Positions 54,810-64,000 of a DNA stretch of 64,000 bases are shown here, piece by piece. Made by a program: the position numbers and the translations under genes. Origin of the DNA: Limonium bicolor (Eukaryota; Streptophyta; Magnoliopsida; Caryophyllales; Plumbaginaceae); assembly GCA_023374045.1 (NCBI GenBank), contig CM041780.1:165655074-165719073 (forward strand), written 5' to 3'. Positions within the stretch are counted from its first letter, which is position 1. Every line of letters starts with the position of its first letter. The notes under the pieces are model-generated. The model was not told where the DNA came from. It did not search any database and worked only from the letters and a program-made list of their open reading frames with translations.

Positions 54810-57680
54810 ATCTACCCCCCTTAAAAAGACTTCGTCCCGAAGTCGCTTAATCAAATAGGTAAGTATATAAATATATGACTACCCATTATTCCCATAATGT
54901 ATATCTATGTGATATATCATTTACACACATCGTATTGTGCTTATACAGCACATAGCCCTCACTTTGTGGCGTTAGTTCAATCATATATGGATATAGGTGA
55001 TCCATCAGCACCATTTTTTTCCTATCAGTTCTACAAACCCTGACAACCTCCCCTAGGTGTCCATAACATACCATTGTTCCACATTCCATATCTAATGATT
55101 CATTTTGTATCTAAGCGATACCATATGTAATCATTCTACAAAGCAATATAAATATATATATCACAAGTAGCATAAGAAAAGTACTACACACGTGGGTGTA
55201 AATACAACATTCAACAGGTATCTCATAAGATACATACATACAAGTGCACATCACACACAAACAAGCCAACAACGTACGCCCCGCGTACCAAACATAACCA
55301 ACAAAACATCGTGTGCCCCGCACACCACCAATTCACTGTATAGCATGCATACGAAACAAACAAATAAACAAACCTCGTATGCCCCGCATACCACAACAAA
55401 CTTAGTGCACACATGCACAACCAAGAGGCTCTACCCCCCTTAAAAAGGGTTACGCCCCCGTACCCCACAAGTATACAACAGCCGCTCAACAAGGAGCGTT
55501 GGATACTTGGCTCTCACAGAGTTCTCCAACTCGTGGATTATCCTCATATCAGAGAGACGGGTATGACTCTAGCCCTTCTGGGCTCCACAATGCATAAAGG
55601 GTGAGACACTGAACTATTCGTGCTCTCTCCCAAGTTCGTTCTAATGGGCCCACTCGCTCCGTATTGAGGTGCAGACCCATGAACATAGTCTCAGTTTGCC
55701 TCTTTCCATTGCTGTGTATCCTCTTATTTGGATCACTAGCATCCATGTGTGTGTCTTCTCTCACTGATATGCAGCTTGAGGTGTAATATGACATTGGCTA
55801 TTGTTAGTACTTAGTGCTCTTTGCACTTGTCTTTGTAATATTAAGACGTACCAGCCTACATGTCCACGGAGATAAAGCTTGTCATCCTGTCTCCTGGTGG
55901 TTTTGTTCCGGAGTAACACACTGTTGTAGTTCTATGATACACACTCGTGTTGATATCCACTTTATCTTTCTGTATTCCCACTAGATTAATAACTGCACAA
56001 GTGCAATACCAAAACACTCAGTCCTACAGAGTGCAGAGGCGTAAACTCTCAGCAGCTAATATCTAATGAGTCAAACAGATAAGATGAGCGAATTATCATG
56101 TGAGTGGTACATTCCAAGTCCATTGTTTCTTGCTTAAGGTATCTACTAGTATATTAGCTTCGACTCTCATCATTGCGTAGTCACGCGTTTATGTCCACAT
56201 ATCTGGTAGATTTCCTCTGGATTGCAAGAATTTGCTCTATCCTTATGAGGATTCTACATATTATTCGTCCATAATGTGTTTTCATGTTTCTTTCCTTCTC
56301 TTTCACGTCCTTGAACGGTTTCCCTGTCTTCACTGTATACTGTCTGTTGAAAGTTCTTGATTTCTCTAGCCCGTTGGTTTAACTGCGGCTCTTCTCGTCC
56401 ATCTTCGAGGTAATCTGCATTACTGTCCTTAGTACGGAGTTGACTACTTCTCGTGTTCCTAACACTGCTTGTTTACTTGCATGGGGTACCGTACTGATAC
56501 ATTACTACTTACCCGACTAACTCATAAATAAGTCTGTCAGGCCCACATGCTCCTATCGGAGTGCGTTCGTCCCATGTCTCGTTTAGTAAACTGGTAATGT
56601 CTGTCACACGGGTACTGTGAAGTATTCTGTTGTCAATCTCCCTTTGATGGATATCTTTTTGTTTTTTTATTTTTTTTGTTTATTAGTTCATGTTATCGAT
56701 TATCTTGTAATAAGTGTTATTGCTTTTGTGGCATCAGTGGTAATTCGTGTCATAAGCCGGCGTTATTCAGCTCGGTGTAAGTAAAATTCATGCTATATTT
56801 AGCAAAACTGGTTCTCCCATTCTGATCTCATTGAGTACAACATATTCCTTTCTCCTTGTTTATCATGATCATATCTCATCCATAGTTCATATTCATTCCC
56901 TCATCCGTTTAACTGGATGTATTGCAGATTGCATAATAGCTTGAGCAACTGGCTCTTCACTTCCCAACCATCCTCACTGACGGTGGTGCATCTACAAAGG
57001 GTATGCTTGTCCATAAGGACTAAACATTCATCACTGGTAGTGATTAGCATTAAATGCGGGTATACACTGATGGTATTTGGCTAATAAGCCCTGTCTGAAA
57101 ATTCTCGAACAATTAAACTGGTGTGGTTTACAATCACAGTGGTTGTATAGTTTCTTCAGTTGTAGTGGTTGGACTAACAGTCTTCCCAAGGTTGCATAGG
57201 TTTCTAATCTTAAGGTTTGTATGAAAAAGTTTGAAAAATTTTTTTTTGGTATATATTAATAAAAGACTAAAAAGTAGTAGTTGCAGTTGCAGTTGTAGCA
57301 CTTGCTCTGTCAAGTGCGCAAGGCAGATGGAAATTTCAGTGGTTTACTTGTCATAGCGCTTGCAATAGCAAGTGCGCCATGCAGATGGAAATTTAGGTTT
57401 AGTAACTACCGGTCTCATTGACTCTGCGTCGTCGAGTATGGCTACATGATAATGTAAGCATTAACATCCTGTTCATATATATAATCCGTCAAGGTTCCAA
57501 GGTTACTCGCATCGAGTCCACATAACTAGTCTCAAAAGTCATACACCAAACGAGTGGTCAATGACACACCCCACATACTTATAACATATCTCTGTCTAAC
57601 ATCCAAGGTAAGTACATAACATAGTAAGCAAAAGTCTTCCACCAGCGTCTCACGGAGTTCAGGGTACTCATGCCCTATCT
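54810..57680. other. Internal region of the giant element where pol would lie, non-coding
   Basis: The polypurine tract on the minus strand (AAGGGGGGTAGAT, 54810-54822) touches the 3' LTR. After it come irregular repeats such as CGTACGCCCCGCGTACC and CGTGTGCCCCGCACACC (55273-55395) and a duplicated segment (CAAGTGCGC...GCAGATGGAAATTT, 57315 and 57375). No pol domain is visible on either strand. Confidence 0.7.
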
Positions 57681-57938
57681 ACTCCCTTGCCCTTCTGGGC
57701 TCCAGCATCAGTAGATGTCTATCCTGACCGCCTCGTGGTACTCCAGATCCTCCAACTGAGGTCTTCTGAGTATTCCTTGGTGGCCTATAGTTACGGCTCT
57801 CAGGGTTCATCCAGCACTCGAATCCCGGTGGCCCTCTTTCTTGCAGCACCGACACTCAATTTGCGGCCTTGCAGTCGACCCCAGGATGGTCCTTCCCACA
57901 ACGCTTACAATAGTAATGGCGATGGGGCTGTCCGGTGC

Positions 57939-58020
57939 CTGATGGTAGCATTTAGTTAAGTTAAAATCTGATGGTATAAAGGTTAAGGTTACAATTGAAT
58001 TTAAGAGGTAGGTTTCTCAC
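57939..58020 (-). other. Apparent intron 3 of gag, 82 bp
   Basis: Minus strand: CCTAAGG, then GTGAGAAACC, to TACCATCAG, then GCACCGG. Removal joins a Pro/Lys-rich linker to the zinc-knuckle segment in frame. Contains in-frame stops. Confidence 0.55.
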
Positions 58021-58139
58021 CCTTAGGAGGCGCAGATCTCAGAGGCTGAGCATCTATAGCTGGGCCGGTCAACCGAAGGACGGGCTCTTTCCCCTTCGCT
58101 CCCTGGTGACCCTGCTGCCCTTTCTTTTGAAAGAATTTC

Positions 58140-58210
58140 CTGTTTAAGGTTTCGGGTCAGCATTCATAAGGTTATTTATGGTAACAATTTAGAATGGGAT
58201 AAGTCCTTAC
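58140..58210 (-). other. Apparent intron 2 of gag, 71 bp
   Basis: Minus strand: AAGGGAAA, then GTAAGGACTT, to CCTTAAACAG, then GAAATTC. Removal keeps the frame; without removal TAA follows at once. Confidence 0.6.
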
Positions 58211-58356
58211 TTTCCCTTCTTCTGGCCATCGCCTGGAGATGCTCCTCCACCCTCAGACTCTCCCTCAGGGTTCTTTCTTTTCTTGGCCCCGAGAGTCTCT
58301 TCCCGAGTCTGGAGCATTAGCTCCGTCCTCGAGGCAGCATCATAACATCCTGGAAT

Positions 58357-58427
58357 CTCATTGGTAAGTTCTCACAAGTTAATCGGTAATGTAGTAAGTA
58401 AAGAATTTATGGCTTTCATGTTAATAC
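58357..58427 (-). other. Apparent intron 1 of gag, 71 bp
   Basis: Minus strand: ACCATCCAG, then GTATTAACATG, to ACCAATGAG, then ATTCCAGG. Removal joins the capsid end to the YDAASRTELM segment in frame. The acceptor is purine-rich just before AG, so it is weaker than the other two. Confidence 0.5.
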
Positions 58428-59251
58428 CTGGATGGTAGTGTAGAGGGTAGCACCCATCGCCATCTGTATGCGAAACAACAATCCCCCCGGAACTTCTCAA
58501 CCTTGACGGTCTTTGAGTAATCAACACCGGGGATAAAGTCCAGCAGACCAATGAATCGAGCGTAGTACTCATCCACGGTCAGACCTCCCTGGGATAATGT
58601 CTCGAACTCATGGCGCTTCTTCTGCTTGAGATGTGCCGGGTAGTACTTCCCCCTCAGTAACTCAACAAAGGCAGCCCACGAAAAGTCGGGCGTAGCCAGG
58701 TGATGGTCCTTGACCAACCTCCACCAAGTGCTAGCTGCATCCTTCAAATGGAAAGCAGCAATGACGACCTTCTGGCCGGCAGGTACTTGCAAAGCTTCGT
58801 AGGCCTTCTCATGTTCAACATAAACGCTCTAAGGCTACGGGGTCTGGCTCCCCTGAATATGTAGGTGGTCGGGTCTCGGTAACTGACTTCAGCCAGTTCG
58901 TTTCCCTAGGCTGTGGCAGGTGGGCTGGTGCTCCTCCAACTTGAGTACCAAGCTATGCGAGAACGGCAGCAATCATCTCAGCAACTCCTGGAATCACGGG
59001 GTCACCGCCTCCACCTCTTCCAGTACCACGCCCTCTAGTTCCCCCAGACATCTGTAGTACAGAATGTCACAAAATACTCGGTAATTTACCGTACACAACC
59101 AGTAGATATTGAATTGCCTTAAGGCTAATATTCACGCAATTTGCGTTACTAATCACAATATCTTTTAAGACGAGTCGTCTCGTACCTCACAAACGTTTCC
59201 TGTAATTTCCCAAGTCCTAAGCTCACTGTCTTAACCTATTTTCTCGTCATC

Positions 59252-59262
59252 GATACCACTTT
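59252..59262 (-). promoter_or_regulatory. Primer-binding site of the giant element
   Basis: On the minus strand TGGTATC starts four bases after the 5' LTR. Seven bases match the initiator Met-tRNA end, then the match fails (GATGACG instead of AGAGCC). The site may be degenerate or use another tRNA. Confidence 0.4.
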
Positions 59263-62200
59263 TGTAACACCCCTCTCCTTAATCACGTAATAATCTCTCA
59301 CGTAGCAATAAATAAAACGTCTTACAGCGGAAGAATTAATAACAATAACAATACTCACTCGGGTGTCACCGGCCATTACTCGCCCATGCGAGCAACGAAG
59401 CCAAACTACATCCAACTTCCAACATAAATAAACTGCTAACCGCTGTGATAACGAGATAACTCCTATACATCATACTAAGTCCATAAACCATAAACGTCGA
59501 CAAGTGAGCATCTACCCAGATCCCAAATATACACAACCGTACCATAATACAATTCACCATCTTCTTTGTTATACAAACAAACTCCCTGTGCGGTAATCAA
59601 ATAAACTCTAATTACCCTGTTCCCGCACTTCGGCTTCGGCAATAATCAACAACCTGCATAATGGTGTAGTATCAGCGATAGACGCTGAGTATGCCGGGCC
59701 TGGACCCTAATGGTCACTTAGTCATTTTAACCATCTTATTATTAGATTGGTTTCATGCTTTTTCATTTACAGTTATAAATACTGTATACATGTATAATAT
59801 ACATAATCATCCATCCAAACATTCATAACACTTATCCATCCATCCAACTCAAACATTCATTTAATATTACAAACAACAATTGTATATCGAACGTATCGAA
59901 ATATTATCAGTATAATGTACAATGTACAATCGCCGTAGCGTACAGTTTCCATAGTTAATTTAATTTGGCCTTTAAGGCCCCCATCCAAACCATGTTTTTA
60001 ATACCAGTTGGGCGTCATGTTAAGACAACCCGATAACCTCACCATGGACAGTAGTCCTCCCGTACACACAAAGGTGCTCATTTCGCCAGAGGTCCGGAGG
60101 CCCCTGACTATTCACTTTGCCTCGTAAGGCGTCCATATAAAAGGCCGTAGCCACCTGACCCACGATCCAAATAGGGCTCGTTGGGTATAAACCTGGAGCG
60201 GAACCCAATCGGGAACCCCTCAGTGATCACAAATGCGCAACCAAGTAGTTCGTAAACTACCGGGATTCCTCACCTCAACTCATACCAACTCTCTCTCATA
60301 ATGTTTAAGATCTGCTCTTAGTCTTATGGAGAATAATTATTAGTTAGCTGCCCAATGGGTCTCACGCATACCTAGAAGTAATCTAGGTCATATTCATGTT
60401 CGAGATCCATGCTCTAGAGACCGACAATGTCGTGACTCGTTCCTAAGTGTTTTACTTAGGTTGCCATATACTTAATATTAATACTATGGTATTATATCAA
60501 GTAACCGTCTTTTCATCACAATAACGTATATGTATGTTTATATAAGTCGATCTATAGTCGACGTAGTGTTAGTCCCGTAGGACGCTCGTGCATAAATAAT
60601 TAATGCAGTAGCACACAATCACATACATGTATCCAAAACACTTAACACACAAGTGATATCAACCAAATCCGAGCCCAAGGAATCCTTAGGACAACCCGGA
60701 TCAAACCCCTTTACATACCGTTCACCAAGACCTAGGATGCGCAGTGTAGACCACTAGCTCGTCAAGCGCCTCCGTCTGTAGTATGATCTAAACGGTAATA
60801 AAACTATAGGTCAGTCTCCATGACTAACTACATCCGGTACTTCCGAATAACAAGTAACCCCGACAGTTCATCCCCGGATTTCTACAGTTATTTGTTACGG
60901 GTTTCTCTAAACCGGTCGGCTTTGTTACTAAAACTCGTATGTCAAAACATTTCGACTGTTAAGTTTATTCCATTATATTTCTTCAATCTTCTCCACCATT
61001 AAATCTAGGTATATAACCTATAGTTGCATGTATGCATGCATTATCATATTATATTGTATTATTTTCATACTGTATCATTTTCCACCATCCATTATAATAC
61101 ATTGTATTATATTATCCATTATCTTTAGCAAATTATATTTGCATTCAAAAACTCATAACTTATAGTTTGTAACTATTTTTTATGTAATAACCACCACCAT
61201 TATATTATATGGTTTCCAACCATAATATGTATCCATCCTTATATACATTATTCTTGTATATGTATATGTTTACCATATAGGTAATTTCCATGAGTTATAA
61301 ACTCTTATATTATATGTTACATTTTATCATCTTATATTAGATGATTATTCCCATTAGTTGTATTATATTATACAACTTATATTAAGATTATTATCCTAAT
61401 ATTATGTAACATTTTATGTTGTATAATTACAACTCCTAAGGTTTATTCAATAAATACCTTAGTTTATAAATCTTATTTATTTATAGTTTGTCACATTATT
61501 TAATGTGAATATCCTTACTTATATTAATTCCCTTAAACCATATAATTGTTATAACATTTATAACATTGTAGACCTTAGTCTAAAATTCATATTCCAATCT
61601 TTTATAATTCGGTACAGCCCTTTAATTTATTTAAATCCCATTTTGACCACATAACATTATGTAATGTTATACCATATACTAATACCATATAATATGATAT
61701 TTTTATTTCCTTTAATTTATAATCTATAGTTTTTATACAAAACTATTTATTATTGCCGCATGGGCACCATATAAAAACCATATTCTTTTCATATACCATA
61801 GTTTCCTTTATTTACAAATTCACCCCATTATTTATACCACGTTATATATATATCATATAATATAACATTTTTAACTTATAAAATGGTATAACCTATGGTT
61901 ATATTTTTTGTAAATTCCGAACAGACCCACCAAATCCTTATAATTGCCATTTGGCCCAATTTATAACATATAGTTTTATAATATCATTAAAACTATATAT
62001 TACATATATCTTATTAAATATTCTTATATAATTCTAAAAATCACCAAATTTCACCAAAGGGTTATAGTTACCCTTACTAACCCATATACTTTCGGTATTT
62101 ACAATTCCACCACACATATTTCTCCAAAGTGTCATAATGACATAATAACTATATATTATACATATATAGTTTATTTTAATTCCAAAATCAACCCAATAAA

Positions 62201-64000
62201 TTCCTAAAAATTCCTAATAGCCCATGGGTGTTTATAATACCATTATACACCCCTTATTTTCGGTAATAACATATTTACCACATATGTTATAAAATTGTTA
62301 CAATTAAATACTTATCTTAATATAAAACCTTAAATAAGTTATTTAACTTATCTAATTTGGTCAAAACCTACCATATGGTCAAGGTTGACCACCTTAATAT
62401 TTCCTTGACCATTAATCTCCTATATTACGGTTTGTACCCATACCTTTTCAGAAATTACCATTTAACCCCAAAACTTTATATAATCTTATAATTTTTATTT
62501 AAACTCATTTAAACCTCTAATTTTCAGCCATATCATTATATAGCCCCAAAATTTAATTTAATTACACTATGACCCCAATTCATTGCGGTAATTTATTTTT
62601 AGCACCTAAACTTAATTAAAAGCTTATAAATGCATAAGTAAAATGGCCTAAAGTACATGGCCTTATTACAAACATTAGCTTATAAAATAAATTACACATA
62701 AATGCCCCAAAGTACTATAAACTCTCGGCCTTACCACCATATTTTTCCATATTTACCAATTTTCCACATAATGTCTTAAATTTGACAATTATGTTAATTA
62801 ATTAGTTATAAATTTACTAAACCATTTCTTAATCACCTAAGGTCAAAATAAGACCTTAATATAACCATTCACTCACGCACATTTATATACATATGTATAA
62901 ACACATATTAATATACCAAGTGTAGGTTTAAGTGATTTATACCTTGTTTTTGCCAAGTTAAAGCCTTGTTTGGCCACAGCCAGCTTAGGATAAAATTTCC
63001 ACAGCTTAGTTTACATGTTTTCAAACAGTAATTAAGGCATGATTAGTCTCCAAGCAAGATCTAACCATAAGAAGTGTTTAATGTCAATTTTCAAGGTAAA
63101 ATTTACCTTAGAATACCAAGGTAACCAAGCTTGACTTCGGCCTATATTTAAAAAATTTAAAGAGCATCAAAAGAGCTACTAAAAACAAGCTTTAAACTGG
63201 TATAACTCAGATTATAAGATGGCTAATTTTTACCTTGATTAAAATGCCTAAAATGGTGTTTTTGGCTTGGATCTGGCTATACCTTGAAGCTCTTGATATA
63301 CCAACTGAATAAGTATGTTAAGATGAAGATTATAAGCTTAGAAAACAAAGCTTTACAACTGGAATTGATGAGAATCAAAGGATAAGTGCTTAAAGCACAT
63401 TTTTATACCTTAAGAACAAGATTAGATTTCTCCACCTTCTTCCCTTGTTAATGCCGAGATACACCCTCCATTTAACCTCCAAAAAAACCTAAGAACATTG
63501 ATGGAAATGGTTGATGCTTTGCTCCATGGAAAGAGGAAAGAATTGTGAAGAGAATGAACATTTAAAGGCTTAATAAGCTTACCTAGGTAGCAAGGTGTTC
63601 TTCTCTGAACTTGGAGTGTCCTCACCGTAATGGAGAAGCAAATGAGAGGTTGAAGCAAGGTGGTGTCGGCTGGGAAGCAAGGTAAATGAAGAAGGTAAGC
63701 AAATTTTGCTTTTAAGTTAGTTTAATCTTACTTTTTGTAATAGTATTTGGTGACTCACTTAATTAGCTGGCTGATTGATTAGAGATGATTAATGAATGGG
63801 CATGCCAGCACATTGAAGTTGGCAGCATATGGTCAAGGCCAAAGGAGATGTGTTGACTTGTAATTTGATTTAGTAGTTAAATGTTATTTTTGGGTACTAT
63901 TCATACTAAATTGCCCATTTTGATTTTATTTTTAAACTTTGATTTAGACTTTATAATATAGTCTATCATGTCACATTAATGTTATAAAGAACTTAATATA
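59263..64000 (-). repeat. Right (5') LTR of the giant element, truncated by window end
   Basis: Begins TGTAACACCCCTCTCCTTAA and is colinear with the left LTR, with few substitutions and small indels in AT-rich runs. The window ends about 490 bp before its expected end. Confidence 0.95.

Larger units (their letters stand above)
57690..59051 (-). pseudogene. Retrotransposon gag with three apparent introns and two zinc knuckles
   Basis: The start MSGGTRGRGTGRGGGG is at 59051. The capsid core (58421-58792) has AAFHLKDAASTWWRLVKDH and LSQGGLTVDEYYARF, the Retrotrans_gag signature. Gag packages the element RNA in virus-like particles. Three GT-AG gaps (58357-58427, 58140-58210, 57939-58020; 71, 71 and 82 bp) separate segments that read in one frame when removed: RTELMLQTREETLGAKKRK, then a Lys/Gln-rich piece, then CKRCGKDHPGVDC (first knuckle). 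A second knuckle, CRCCKKEGHR, lies just after in a shifted frame. Breaks: a stop near 58950, a shift near 58830, a shift in a G-run near 58490 and one between the knuckles. Inactive as it stands. Confidence 0.8.
49581..64000 (-). mobile_element. Giant LTR retrotransposon encoding only Gag, right end outside window
   Basis: The left LTR (49581-54809, 5,229 bp) and the start of the right LTR (59263 on) match almost base for base; I count three substitutions in the first 460 bp, so insertion is recent. Expected total length is about 14.9 kb, with the end near 64491. Ends are TGTAACACCCC and GGTATTTCA (plus strand). The internal region is 4,453 bp with gag on the minus strand and no recognisable protease, reverse transcriptase, RNase H or integrase. 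The left flank is ATAAA, the predicted target duplication. Confidence 0.95.

Noticed and set aside
55192..55492. Overlapping frames of 83-89 codons on both strands
   Set aside because: They lie in a degenerate CCCCGC-containing repeat with biased composition (Thr/Asn or Cys/Val-rich) and show no domain.

Overview
The window is nuclear DNA from a flowering plant, most likely a eudicot; I cannot name the species. It is AT-rich and dominated by transposable elements: CACTA, Mutator-like and Stowaway DNA transposons, LINEs, SINE-like pieces and LTR retrotransposons. Only one intact host gene is visible, a six-exon ubiquitin-specific protease of the plant UBP3/UBP4 type on the minus strand at 28292-30870. 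Nearly all other open frames are transposon proteins or chance.

Layout. 1-6061 is the right-hand part of a large CACTA transposon. It has 111-bp tandem subterminal repeats on the left, ends in a CACTA terminus at 6061, and carries exons of a K+ efflux antiporter (KEA4/5/6 type) inside. 6062-13096 holds a TRIM-like fragment, a Stowaway MITE (8483-8746) and a complete 1.24-kb non-autonomous CACTA (8980-10222, TTA target duplication). 13112-15105 is a 5'-truncated LINE broken by a SINE-like insertion. 15700-17312 is a decayed LINE ORF1 on the other strand. 19299-19926 is a Stowaway element with a Mutator-like MITE nested in it. 20987-26575 is a full-length but frameshifted LINE on the minus strand. 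The UBP gene follows, then decayed LINE pieces (32340-35995).

36225-64000 is a retrotransposon and foldback zone. A Mutator-like foldback element (37971-42815) contains a solo LTR (38498-41714), which itself contains a second solo LTR (38673-40341). Next come a complete non-autonomous Athila/Tat-like LTR element (43673-47766, target duplication AAGGC) and a related LTR (48218-49580) cut by a giant LTR element (49581 to beyond the window end). The giant element has 5.2-kb LTRs and encodes only Gag, on the minus strand. Three short GT-AG introns appear to interrupt that gag, and no pol is visible.

In function there is little interplay between genes. The UBP protease is the only likely working protein gene. 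The rest records repeated insertion, with target duplications that let most insertions be ordered in time. The observations I rate highest are the intron-bearing gag, the fast-changing GC-rich dyad tract at the same U3 position in several LTRs, and the gene fragments captured by the CACTA and Mutator-like elements.
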